Assembly: GCA_036504875.1 (NCBI GenBank)
Contig: DASXUK010000070.1
Location: 1 to 64,000, forward strand
Direction of reading: 5' to 3'
Source: JACPFJ01 sp036504875
Lineage (GTDB): Bacteria > Desulfobacterota > Desulfuromonadia > Geobacterales > Pseudopelobacteraceae
DNA length: 64,000 bases
In this document: in pieces, positions 18,429-26,748 of the stretch
How positions within the stretch are numbered: position 1 is the first letter of the stretch
Layout: every line of letters begins with the position of its first letter
Program-made: the position numbers and the translations under genes
Notes under the pieces: generated by a model
Databases searched by the model: none
What the model was told of the DNA's origin: nothing
The model's input: the letters and a program-made list of their open reading frames with translations, nothing else

Positions 18429-18513
18429 GCAACTATCTCCTTTGTCACCGACTCTGTAAATGGGCTAAGCGATTGAAATAAGACGCGCATAAGGCCCATT
18501 CAGTCGGCAGTTT

Positions 18514-19416
18514 TTATTCAAAGTTCATCGTCTCAATTGATAAAAGATCTGCTGGTGCGGTTTCAGCTTCGCCTTCTAGCTGTAGCGACCTGATCTCCAG
18601 TACTCCTTCGCCGGTGCCCACTAAAAGCGGGTTATGAGACAGAATACGTCCCGGCTCACCGGAACCTTGCAGCGGCCAGGCCTGCCAGATAATCAGCTTT
18701 TTAGAGCCGACATGGGTAAAGGCACCAGGGTAGGGGTGGGTCACGCCTCGGATCAGGTTGTAGATCTGGATTGCCGGTCGGGTCCAGTCGATCAGCCCAT
18801 CGGCTGGTTTTCGGCCGCCGAAATAACTGCCTGGAAGATCCATCGGTATGCGCTGGGCTTCTCCGTTTTGGAGTAGCGGCCAGGTCCGGGCCAGGACTGT
18901 CACCGCCGCTTGGGTTACCTTATGAAAGACATCCTGGGCCGTGTCGGTAAAGGCGATGGCGATCTGCTCCTGATCAACGATATCGCCGGCATCCGGCTTC
19001 TCAACCATATAGTGCAGGGTGGCGCCGGTCTCGGTCTCGCCGTTGATCACAGCCCAGTTGACCGGCACGCGCCCACGGTACTTGGGCAGATAGGAACCGT
19101 GCAGGTTAAGAGCCCCGTTCCGAGGAATCTCCAGCACGGCCGGCTTGATCATGTTTCGATAATAAAAGGAAAAAATGAAATCGGGAGCCAGCGTCCGCAC
19201 CCGCTCAAGATTTTCAGGTAGTGAAATGTCGCTGGTCAGGTAGGGGATGCCGTTCTGCTCGGCCAACTCCCGTACCGATTCAAACCAGATTTCCTCGTTA
19301 GGCGAATCCTCATGGGTAAAGATCAGCTCAATCTGGGCCCCCTGCCGCAAAAGCTCCTGAATACAGCGATAGCCGACCGTATGATAGGCGCAGACAACCA
19401 ATTTATTTGAATTCAT
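18514..19416 (-). CDS. formyltransferase, homologue of ArnA N-terminal domain
   Basis: This 300-residue enzyme of the methionyl-tRNA formyltransferase fold carries the 10-formyl-THF and catalytic region NLHGSYLPKYRGRVPVNWA, with the conserved histidine, and a DAGDIVDQ segment. A C-terminal domain (WTRPAIQIYNLIRGVTHPYPGAF) matches ArnA-type formyltransferases, which N-formylate UDP-4-amino-4-deoxy-L-arabinose. An MTF function is less likely given the neighbouring ArnC-like and ArnA-decarboxylase-like genes. It is stand-alone rather than fused. The aminotransferase ArnB that would supply its substrate is not in the window. Confidence 0.83.
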   Translation of the reverse strand: MNSNKLVVCAYHTVGYRCIQELLRQGAQIELIFTHEDSPNEEIWFESVRELAEQNGIPYLTSDISLPENLERVRTLAPDFIFSFYYRNMIKPAVLEIPRNGALNLHGSYLPKYRGRVPVNWAVINGETETGATLHYMVEKPDAGDIVDQEQIAIAFTDTAQDVFHKVTQAAVTVLARTWPLLQNGEAQRIPMDLPGSYFGGRKPADGLIDWTRPAIQIYNLIRGVTHPYPGAFTHVGSKKLIIWQAWPLQGSGEPGRILSHNPLLVGTGEGVLEIRSLQLEGEAETAPADLLSIETMNFE

Positions 19417-19508
19417 CTTTATATCCTAAAACGAAAAATGCGCTAACAAATGGTATATCCCTGGAAATGATTAAGGCGGGCGGGCTTAGAGATCCAGAAA
19501 ACCGGCCT

Positions 19509-20444
19509 TTATTCGTCAAAACCATAGGTACGACGAATTACAAAACGGGGTCGCTTCCTTACTTCTTGGTAAATCCGTCCCACATACTCGCCAACAATAC
19601 CGATACCCATGATGATGATGCCGATAAAGAAGAACAAAATAGCAAACAGGGTAAAAACGCCCTCAACCTCGGCGCCCACAATAAAGCGCCTGATCAGCAG
19701 GAACATGGCAAAGGCCAGCGACAGCACCGCTGTAATTAGGCCTAGCAGAGCAAAAAGCTGTAGCGGCACCACGGAAAAACCGGTCATCAGATCGAAGTTG
19801 AGCCGGATCAGCTTATAAAAGGAATATTTGCTTTCCCCCTGCGAACGTTCTGCATGAGCCACTTCAATCTCGGTCGGGTTGGATGCAAAGGTCTGGGCCA
19901 GGGCCGGGATAAAGGTGGTTGTTTCCCGGCAGCGGTTGATATTGTCTACCACGTAGCGGTGATAGGCCCGCAGCATGCAGCCGTAGTCATTCATCTTCAT
20001 GCCGGTCATCTTGTTGGTTGTAATGTTGACGACCCGCGATGCCAGCCTGCGAAAAAGGGTGTCCTGGCGTTTCTGCCGAATAGTACCGACGACATCATGC
20101 CCCTTTTCGATCTCGGCTACCAGGCGAGGAATCTCCTCGGGCGGGTTCTGCAGGTCGGCATCCAGGGTAATGACGATCTCTCCACGGGAAACCTCGAAGG
20201 CGGCCAGAATCGCCATGTGCTGGCCAAAATTACCATTGAATTCGATTATTTTGACCCCTGGGTAAGTCTCAACCATGTGGCGCAAAATCTCCAATGAACG
20301 GTCACGGGAGCCGTCATTAGTAAAAATGATTTCAAAGCTTTTTTGCGTCTCCTGTACGGCCGGATAGAGACGCTCGATCAAAGGAACCAGATTGGATTCC
20401 TCGTTATATACAGGTATGACAATACTCAGGTAGGGCTGTTCCAT
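19509..20444 (-). CDS. undecaprenyl-phosphate sugar transferase, ArnC-like (GT2)
   Basis: The 311-residue family-2 glycosyltransferase has an N-terminal nucleotide-sugar domain (LSIVIPVYNEE; TNDGSRD; TLDADLQNPPEEI with the metal-binding DxD) and two C-terminal membrane helices (~232-260 and ~270-295). ArnC transfers 4-deoxy-4-formamido-L-arabinose to undecaprenyl phosphate at the inner membrane. DPM1-like or GtrB-like transferases share this layout. The neighbouring ArnA-half homologues favour the ArnC role. It starts the leftward three-gene set. Confidence 0.82.
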   Translation of the reverse strand: MEQPYLSIVIPVYNEESNLVPLIERLYPAVQETQKSFEIIFTNDGSRDRSLEILRHMVETYPGVKIIEFNGNFGQHMAILAAFEVSRGEIVITLDADLQNPPEEIPRLVAEIEKGHDVVGTIRQKRQDTLFRRLASRVVNITTNKMTGMKMNDYGCMLRAYHRYVVDNINRCRETTTFIPALAQTFASNPTEIEVAHAERSQGESKYSFYKLIRLNFDLMTGFSVVPLQLFALLGLITAVLSLAFAMFLLIRRFIVGAEVEGVFTLFAILFFFIGIIIMGIGIVGEYVGRIYQEVRKRPRFVIRRTYGFDE

Positions 20445-20456
20445 TTTCTGCTCCTA

Positions 20457-21608
20457 TTATTCTACTGCGGCCAGCACCGACAACAACTCGCTCCCGTATA
20501 ATCCTTTCTGCCACTCGCGCATTCCGGGGATACTATCCAGATCTGAAAGAGAGACCGGATTCAGATCCGCCACCCCCTCAAGAAGCCAGTTGGGAGCCAG
20601 TACGCCCGGCTCCAGTGCCAGCTGGGAGCTTTTTTGCTCCCGCCAGGACTTGAGCAACTTCAGCCGCTCTTTAGTACCTTCGATCGGCTCTTCACGACGC
20701 TGGCGTGGAAAACGCGGCAAACTCTGTTCCGGCAGAAGCAGTGCGGCGGCCAATGCGGCCAGGATGCTCTCATTGTAGCGATGGACCTGTCCGGGTGTCA
20801 TACCCTTTATCGCCGCCAGCTCAGCCAGGCTACGAGGCCTTTTTTCAGCTATTTCCAGAAGAGTCTCCGTGGAAAACACCTTGAAAGGGGGCCGATCCAG
20901 CTCCCGCGCCAATCGATCTCGCAGTTGCAACAGCTGCTCCAGAATTGCCAGACTGCGTCCTTTCAGCTTGCCAGCGCCTTTGCAGGAAAGGAACAGGGGG
21001 CCTTCCTTCTCGGACATGCGCGCCTGGCATACCAGACGACATTCTTCTTCCAGCCAAAAAAGGCGGTTTTTCTCCTCCAGCTCATTTCGAAGCTGATCGT
21101 ACAGCGCAAGAAGATAGGCAGTATCGGCGGTAGCATAGGCACGCATCTCACTGCTGAGCGGACGTTTGCTCCAGTCGGCCTTTTGATACTTTTTGTTCAG
21201 CTCTACGCCAAAACGCACCTTGAGAAGCGCCGCCAGACCGAATTCCGATAGACCCAGAAAGCGAGCGGCTATCATCGTATCAAACAGGTTATCGATCTCG
21301 ATACCAAAATCACGATGCAAGGAACGGATATCGTAATCAGAGCCATGCATGATAATCTTTATCTTTGGATCAGTCAGTGCAACCGCCAGTGGCGATAGAT
21401 CCTTAAGCGCCAATGGATCTATCAACCAGCTGCCGCTGCGGGTCGAAATCTGCATCAGGCAGACCTTTTCCTGATAATGATGGAGTGAGTCCATTTCCAG
21501 ATCGACAGCCAACTCGGTTTCACGCCCCAGAAGACCAGCAACTTCTGACAAACGCTCTGTATCGGTTATAATTTCGCAAGCTTCGGCTTGCTGTAGGTAA
21601 AGCGTCAA
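20457..21608 (-). CDS. rnd: ribonuclease D
   Basis: This 3'-5' exoribonuclease is involved in tRNA 3' end maturation. The 383-residue protein has the DEDD nuclease domain (D36 and E38 in AVDLEMDS; MHGSDYDIRSL; YATADTAYLLALYD). It is followed by an HRDC domain (LARELDRPPFKVFSTETL...IKGM) and a second degenerate HRDC-like tail. The start is one base from the end of mqnC upstream, so the two are likely co-transcribed. Confidence 0.94.
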   Translation of the reverse strand: MTLYLQQAEACEIITDTERLSEVAGLLGRETELAVDLEMDSLHHYQEKVCLMQISTRSGSWLIDPLALKDLSPLAVALTDPKIKIIMHGSDYDIRSLHRDFGIEIDNLFDTMIAARFLGLSEFGLAALLKVRFGVELNKKYQKADWSKRPLSSEMRAYATADTAYLLALYDQLRNELEEKNRLFWLEEECRLVCQARMSEKEGPLFLSCKGAGKLKGRSLAILEQLLQLRDRLARELDRPPFKVFSTETLLEIAEKRPRSLAELAAIKGMTPGQVHRYNESILAALAAALLLPEQSLPRFPRQRREEPIEGTKERLKLLKSWREQKSSQLALEPGVLAPNWLLEGVADLNPVSLSDLDSIPGMREWQKGLYGSELLSVLAAVE

Positions 21609-21609
21609 A

Positions 21610-22668
21610 CTAAAACTCCTTGACGAGGCTGTAGGTGGTTGTACGCTGGGCAGCCCTGAATCCGGCCGACCGAATAATATTTATCATTTCTTCCTGGGAC
21701 ATGCGGAAGCTGCATCCGGCCGCTGCGACCACATTCTCTTCCAGCATAGTGCCGCCCAGATCATTAGCCCCGAAAAACAAAGCCACCTGGGCCATTTTGG
21801 CACCTTGGGTGACCCAACTAGCCTGAATATTCGGAACATTGTCCAGCACTATACGCGCCAGAGAGAGTACCTTGAGATATTCCACACCAGTGGCAGTTGT
21901 CCCGCCCAACTCAGTATTACCCGGTTGGTAGGTCCAGGGGATGAAGGCGGTAAATGATCCGCCGCTATCCTGCAGCTCGCGCACCCTGAAAAGATGTTCC
22001 ACTATATCCTCGGGCTTCTCTCGGCTGCCAAACATCATGGTAGCAGTAGTCGGCATGCCGAGACTGGCAGCCTTGAGCATCACATCGGCCCACTGCCGCC
22101 AGCCGATCTTTTTGGGGGAGATGCTGCTTCGCACAGTATCCACCAGAATCTCGGCACCACCGCCCGGTATGGAATCGAGGCCGGCTTTCTGAAGCGTTTC
22201 AAGCGTTTCCTGCAGAGACAGTTCGGAATTGGAGGCAATGCAGTTAATCTCGGCCGGTGAAAGCGAGTGGTTCTGCACTGAAGGGAAACGGGCCTTGATC
22301 TGTTGGAACAGCTCCATGAAAAAATCGATCTTGAGATCCGGATTAAGCCCCCCCTGCATGAGGAGCTGGGTACCCCCCAGACTCACAAGCTCCGCAATCT
22401 TGGCAAAAATCTCATCATAGCTTAGTACATAGGCGTCAGCAGCTTCATGATCTCTGTAAAAGGCGCAAAAACTGCATTTTGATTCACAAATGTTGGTATA
22501 ATTCACATTCCTGTCAACTACAAACGTCACGACATTTTCAGGATGTAATTTGCGACGTATTTTGTCTGCAGCCTGGCCGAGAGGCAGCAGGTCCACATCA
22601 ACAAGCAGCCTGAGCGCCTCATCCCTGTCTATGCGCTGCTGGGCAGCGTTTCCTGCTAGTTCTAACAT
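21610..22668 (-). CDS. mqnC: cyclic dehypoxanthinyl futalosine synthase
   Basis: This radical-SAM enzyme cyclises dehypoxanthine futalosine in the futalosine route to menaquinone, the quinone that feeds the inner-membrane cytochromes encoded at 55.9-59.5 kb. The cluster motif CESKCSFC, the GGTQLLMQGG segment and the family-specific GSFTAFIPWTYQPGNTEL are clear. The frame is open upstream to a TTG at 22683, but this touches the GGAAGG ribosome-binding sequence (22684-22689). I prefer the ATG at 22668, though its 15-base spacing is long. Other mqn genes are not in the window. Confidence 0.92.
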   Translation of the reverse strand: MLELAGNAAQQRIDRDEALRLLVDVDLLPLGQAADKIRRKLHPENVVTFVVDRNVNYTNICESKCSFCAFYRDHEAADAYVLSYDEIFAKIAELVSLGGTQLLMQGGLNPDLKIDFFMELFQQIKARFPSVQNHSLSPAEINCIASNSELSLQETLETLQKAGLDSIPGGGAEILVDTVRSSISPKKIGWRQWADVMLKAASLGMPTTATMMFGSREKPEDIVEHLFRVRELQDSGGSFTAFIPWTYQPGNTELGGTTATGVEYLKVLSLARIVLDNVPNIQASWVTQGAKMAQVALFFGANDLGGTMLEENVVAAAGCSFRMSQEEMINIIRSAGFRAAQRTTTYSLVKEF

Positions 22669-22802
22669 TAGTATGTAAAACAACCTTCCTTGTGATTCGA
22701 CTAACTAGCTTATCATTTTCAGTTTTTTCAGATTCTGAATCTCATTTTTGAATCTCAATCGGGCGTTAGCCCCTAATTGGACGGCCACCATGCCAAAAGC
22801 AT

Positions 22803-23201
22803 TCAAGATGGAGTGGATTCCGTCTCAAGTACCTCTCTTATCGCAGCCGGCAGACGCCTTGCCTTAAATTGTGGATTTATACAGGCCAATTTGACCAAGG
22901 AGTCAATCAGCAGCCGATTGTCTGACCTGCGCACAATCTGCTGTCGTAATGTAAATGATGAACCGCCGATTCGCTCGGGTTGGGTAAGGACAGTGATAAG
23001 ATCGTCATGCAGGGCTGGCGCCTTGAAATCGATCTCAATACGCACCACTGGAAAGACAAATCCATCAGCGGCAAGCGCTGCTACCGAGAAGCCACGGTCG
23101 CGAAAATATTCGCTGCGGGCGCGTTCTAAAAACTTAAGATAATTGGCGTGATATACAACACCGGCTGCATCGGTATCTTCATAATAGATGCGAACATCCA
23201 T
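22803..23201 (-). CDS. YbgC/FadM-type acyl-CoA thioesterase
   Basis: This 132-residue hot-dog-fold thioesterase has the family motif YYEDTDAAGVVYHANYLKF, with the catalytic aspartate in EDTDAAG. Members hydrolyse short- or medium-chain acyl-CoA; the YbgC subfamily is often linked to tol-pal genes, which are absent here. The frame ends 120 bases before mqnC. The following lipoprotein gene is upstream with a two-base gap, so they share a transcript. Confidence 0.9.
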   Translation of the reverse strand: MDVRIYYEDTDAAGVVYHANYLKFLERARSEYFRDRGFSVAALAADGFVFPVVRIEIDFKAPALHDDLITVLTQPERIGGSSFTLRQQIVRRSDNRLLIDSLVKLACINPQFKARRLPAAIREVLETESTPS

Positions 23202-23203
23202 TG

Positions 23204-23929
23204 CTATTTCAATTTCATATTAAGCGTCTGAATTCTGCCTGAATTCAGGAATCTGAGCTGTAAGCGTAATTCCTTGGCGGTTTCGGCCTCGCTTGGGAAA
23301 AAAATGAAGCCGCTGGCCAGTGTATCGTTTGCCATTGTCTTTCCTTCAACTCCCTTTTCGCGGACATCTTCAGAAATCCGATACTGCCGTTCCCGATCGT
23401 CACCAGCCTTGCCGGCACCACCGATCACGCCACCACCGGCGCCCCCAAGCACGCCACCTTTTAGCACCGCCGTTCCAACGCCACGTCCGGAAACTATCCC
23501 AATGGCCAGCCCCAAGACCGCTCCGGCAGCAGCACCCAGGGCTGCTCCCTTAGCCGCGCCACCACCAACTGATGCTGCTTGGGTAGCCTTGTCAACCCGG
23601 TCCATAGCCTCACGATTTGTAAGGACCTTCCAGTACCGGTTGGAGGCATCGATCAAAAAGGTTTGGCCGGCAACAACCTCTATTGCTTGGCCGCTTTTAT
23701 TGTCCAAGGCCAATTGGACCGGTAACACTCCCGCGCCCTGAATATCAAAGCCAAAGGCATCTTCGGCCTTTTTCGCTTCTGCATAGGCTTCAGCCCCAAC
23801 AATTAACCCACCTGCGTCCTGGTAGTTGGAATAATCTTGAGGTGGACGAAAAGATACTGCCCGTCTCTCATAAGTAGCGCAGGCAGAAAGATGTGCCGCA
23901 ATGAGCAATATGCAGAATAGTTTCTTCAT
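23204..23929 (-). CDS. glycine-zipper lipoprotein, function unknown
   Basis: The 241-residue protein has a lipoprotein signal (MKKLFCILLIAAHLSAC, lipobox LSAC, Cys17), so it is probably anchored in the outer or inner membrane. The middle (~118-175) is a glycine/alanine-rich zipper with many GxxxG spacings (GAALGAAAGAVLGLAIG), as in SmtA/Rcs-like or YMGG-type lipoproteins. The last ~60 residues form a beta-like domain. I do not recognise a specific family. It sits where parA/parB would be expected after rsmG in many relatives. Confidence 0.7.
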   Translation of the reverse strand: MKKLFCILLIAAHLSACATYERRAVSFRPPQDYSNYQDAGGLIVGAEAYAEAKKAEDAFGFDIQGAGVLPVQLALDNKSGQAIEVVAGQTFLIDASNRYWKVLTNREAMDRVDKATQAASVGGGAAKGAALGAAAGAVLGLAIGIVSGRGVGTAVLKGGVLGGAGGGVIGGAGKAGDDRERQYRISEDVREKGVEGKTMANDTLASGFIFFPSEAETAKELRLQLRFLNSGRIQTLNMKLK

Positions 23930-23939
23930 TGACTTCCCC

Positions 23940-24158
23940 CATCTCTGATACTCGAGAGTTATCTATTCACTTTAGTGCAGAATGACCCGGTCTGCAACTT
24001 CATTCTAATAAAAAACCGCCGACCAGGGTGCTTTTTGCAATGAGCCCTCCAAATTCTCCCTAGAATTGATTTTCAGATATTAGGGAGGGAAAGGCATGGC
24101 TAACAACGCAAAACCTGATCAAACAGGCTAATTTTAATTTCAACTCCTAAACGCCCAT
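23940..24158. other. gap between rsmG and the lipoprotein gene
   Basis: The stretch holds an inverted repeat (CTCCCTA near 24056, TAGGGAG near 24082). A very strong ribosome-binding sequence, GGGAGGGAAAGG, follows on the plus strand and precedes an ATG at 24096 that opens only an 11-codon frame (MANNAKPDQTG). It looks like the truncated start of a lost gene rather than a functional peptide gene. Confidence 0.35.
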
Positions 24159-24812
24159 TCAGTGCGGCCTCAGGCTTCTGATCACAATGAGATTACGTTC
24201 GCCTTTGTTGAGCGGTAAAAAATAAGGCAGAATTGCCGAAATTTCGAATCCCTTTTTCAGCAGCCCTGCCTCGACTTTACTTAACTCATCAATCGCAGCT
24301 GGTCCCTTCATAGCAATCATGCGTCCCCCCTCAGCGAGAAGAGGAGCGGCGAAGTCGACAAATTGATCAAGCTGCGAAAATGCACGAGAAGTAATTACAT
24401 CAAAGCGTTGTGCATGGGTAGCCGGCATTTTTTCAACTCTTACGTGCAAAGCTTCGAACTTTTTGAATTTCAAGATGCGCGAGACATGTTTTTGAAAAAG
24501 AATTTTTTTGTTAACGGCATCGACTGATACAATTTCAGCATCCGGCTTGACTATTTTCAAGGGTATCGCCGGAAATCCGGCTCCAGAACCTATGTCCAGT
24601 ACGTTTTCACCTTCTTTAATAAGATTGGCAATTACTATCGAGTCGAGTAGATGCTTTGCCACAATATCTTCGTCCGAGGTTATGTTGGTCAGGTTAACCT
24701 TGTGATTCCATTTTTTGAGTTCGTCGGTAAAAATTTCAAATTGCAAAATTTCTTCTTCACAGATATCCAGACCCAACTCCTGCAAACCCAATTTTAGCAA
24801 AGGCCTAATCAT
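24159..24812 (-). CDS. rsmG: 16S rRNA (guanine527-N7)-methyltransferase
   Basis: The SAM-dependent enzyme methylates G527 of 16S rRNA. The protein has the RsmG pattern FEIFTDELKKWNHKVNLTNI, the SAM-binding loop VLDIGSGAGFPAIPLKI, and VTSRAFSQLDQF. In-frame ATGs at 24851 and 24824 would overlap mnmG more deeply. I chose the ATG at 24812, preceded by GGTGA and overlapping the mnmG stop by eight bases, giving 217 residues. mnmG-rsmG is a conserved origin-proximal pair. Confidence 0.94.
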   Translation of the reverse strand: MIRPLLKLGLQELGLDICEEEILQFEIFTDELKKWNHKVNLTNITSDEDIVAKHLLDSIVIANLIKEGENVLDIGSGAGFPAIPLKIVKPDAEIVSVDAVNKKILFQKHVSRILKFKKFEALHVRVEKMPATHAQRFDVITSRAFSQLDQFVDFAAPLLAEGGRMIAMKGPAAIDELSKVEAGLLKKGFEISAILPYFLPLNKGERNLIVIRSLRPH

Positions 24813-26712
24813 GCGCGTCACCATGTGAAGCCGGGATATTTTTCCAAGCACCGGCTTTGAGGGCTATCGACAGCACCGTTATTGCAGCCGGGGTAACCCC
24901 TGGAATACGCGATGCTTGACCCAAGGTATCTGGCCGAACTCGGCTGAACTTCTCGCGCACTTCGGTGGTCAGGCCGGTGATTGAGAAGTAATCCAGTCCT
25001 TCCGGCAACAAGGTACTCTCCAGCTTGCGTGCCCGATCCACCTGTTCCTGCTGGCGCTCGATGTAGCCTTTATATTTAACCTGAATCTCGACCTGTTCGC
25101 GCACGTCACGCGGTGTTTCACGTGAAACATCATCGATAGACGACAGTTCACTATAGGTGATCTCGGGCCGTTTGAGTAACTGCTCCAGCGTGATGCCCTT
25201 TTGAATATCCTTCAAACCGATGTCTTTAAGGGTTTCCTGCTGAGAAGGAGTCATTGCTGGACGAAACGACAGGATGCGGGCACATTCCGCCTCAATCATT
25301 TGGCGCTTGTTGACAAACTGAAGATAAACCTCTTCCGGTACCAAGCCAACGGCGTGCCCTTGTTCCCTGAGCCGCAGGTCGGCGTTATCCTCCCTTAATA
25401 ACAGACGATACTCGGCCCGCGAGGTAAACATCCGGTAAGGTTCTTTGGTGCCGAGAGTGATCAGATCATCGATCATCACACCGATATAGGCTTCACTTCG
25501 ATCTAGAATAAGAGCTGGTTTACCCTTGACCCGAAGAGCCGCATTTATACCGGCCATAAGGCCTTGTGCAGCAGCCTCTTCATAACCGGAAGTACCATTA
25601 ATTTGTCCGGCATGATAAAGATTGCGGAATTTTTTGGTTTCCAGAGAGGTGTGCAGCTGAATCGGATCGACATAATCATATTCAATGGCGTAGGCCGGAC
25701 GCATAATCTCGACCAACTCCAAACCTACAATGGAACGATAAAAAGGTATCTGGATATCAATCGGCAGTGAAGTCGACATGCCACTGGGATAAACCTCGAC
25801 AGTATCCAGACCCTCGGGTTCGATAAAGGTCTGGTGACGCTCCTTATCCGGGAAGCGTACTACTTTATCTTCTATTGAAGGGCAGTAACGAGGACCGATC
25901 CCTTCAATGATGCCGGCGTACAACGGCGAACGATCCAGTCCGGAGCGAATGATCTCATGGCTGCGGGGATTGGTATAGGCGATATGGCAGGGCACTTGCG
26001 GCATAGTGATACGTTCAGTAGTAAAAGAGAAGGGTATTGGCGGATCATCCCCGTATTGCGGCTCCAGCTTTGAGAAATCAATTGTACGACTGTCAAGGCG
26101 GGCCGGAGTACCGGTCTTCAATCTGCCAACCTCAAGTCCGAGATCGCGAAGCTGGTCGGAAAGGCCAACAGAGGGTAGGTCACCGGCGCGTCCGCCAGGG
26201 TAGTTGTTAAGTCCGATATGGATCAACCCACGCATAAAGGTACCGGTGGTCAGAACCACAGTCTTACCTAAAAAGCGAATTCCTGAACGGGTATCCACAC
26301 CGCGAAGTTCGCCTGCTTCAAAAAATAGCGCCGTTACCTCGCCCTGCTTAAGGAAAAGGTTGTCCTGCTGTTCCAAAACACGCTTCATCCGCAAGCGATA
26401 AAGCTGCTTATCGGCCTGGGCTCGAGACGCCCTGATAGCCGGGCCTTTACGTGTGTTCAGGATACGGAACTGGATGCCGGTCTCATCGATATTTTTGCCC
26501 ATCTCTCCACCCAGGGCATCGATCTCCTTAACCAGATGACCCTTGGCTGAGCCGCCAATGGCAGGGTTGCATGACATCAGTGCCACAGCATCCAGATTAA
26601 TTGTAAGAAGCAGGGTAGAGCAGCCCATGCGGGCACCTGCCAAGGCAGCTTCACAGCCGGCATGGCCGGCCCCTACTACAATAACATCATAATCTTGTTG
26701 ATAGGTCATCAT
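24805..26712 (-). CDS. mnmG: tRNA uridine-34 carboxymethylaminomethyl modification enzyme, FAD subunit
   Basis: MnmG works with MnmE to install the cmnm5 group at the wobble uridine of certain tRNAs. The 635-residue length is normal. The FAD-binding VVGAGHAGCEAAL, the conserved CNPAIGGSAKGHLVKEID, and two cysteine-containing catalytic segments are present, ending with the helical C-terminal domain. Two ATGs are adjacent at the start (26712 and 26709). A parS site lies inside the gene at 25114-25129, and another between it and mnmE. Confidence 0.96.
   Translation of the reverse strand: MMTYQQDYDVIVVGAGHAGCEAALAGARMGCSTLLLTINLDAVALMSCNPAIGGSAKGHLVKEIDALGGEMGKNIDETGIQFRILNTRKGPAIRASRAQADKQLYRLRMKRVLEQQDNLFLKQGEVTALFFEAGELRGVDTRSGIRFLGKTVVLTTGTFMRGLIHIGLNNYPGGRAGDLPSVGLSDQLRDLGLEVGRLKTGTPARLDSRTIDFSKLEPQYGDDPPIPFSFTTERITMPQVPCHIAYTNPRSHEIIRSGLDRSPLYAGIIEGIGPRYCPSIEDKVVRFPDKERHQTFIEPEGLDTVEVYPSGMSTSLPIDIQIPFYRSIVGLELVEIMRPAYAIEYDYVDPIQLHTSLETKKFRNLYHAGQINGTSGYEEAAAQGLMAGINAALRVKGKPALILDRSEAYIGVMIDDLITLGTKEPYRMFTSRAEYRLLLREDNADLRLREQGHAVGLVPEEVYLQFVNKRQMIEAECARILSFRPAMTPSQQETLKDIGLKDIQKGITLEQLLKRPEITYSELSSIDDVSRETPRDVREQVEIQVKYKGYIERQQEQVDRARKLESTLLPEGLDYFSITGLTTEVREKFSRVRPDTLGQASRIPGVTPAAITVLSIALKAGAWKNIPASHGDAHD
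25114..25129. promoter_or_regulatory. parS: parS site within mnmG
   Basis: The 16-bp perfect palindrome TGTTTCACGTGAAACA is identical to a widespread ParB-binding centromere sequence. It lies inside the mnmG coding frame, about 5.7 kb from dnaA, matching the usual origin-proximal placement. Confidence 0.9.
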
Positions 26713-26730
26713 CGATAAAAACCATCCAAA

Positions 26731-26746
26731 TGTTTCACGTGAAACA
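26731..26746. promoter_or_regulatory. parS: parS site between mnmE and mnmG
   Basis: This is a second perfect TGTTTCACGTGAAACA, extended by one more complementary pair to 18 bp (26730-26747). It sits in the 36-base gap between the mnmE stop and the mnmG start, 1.6 kb from the other site. Confidence 0.92.
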
Positions 26747-26748
26747 TG

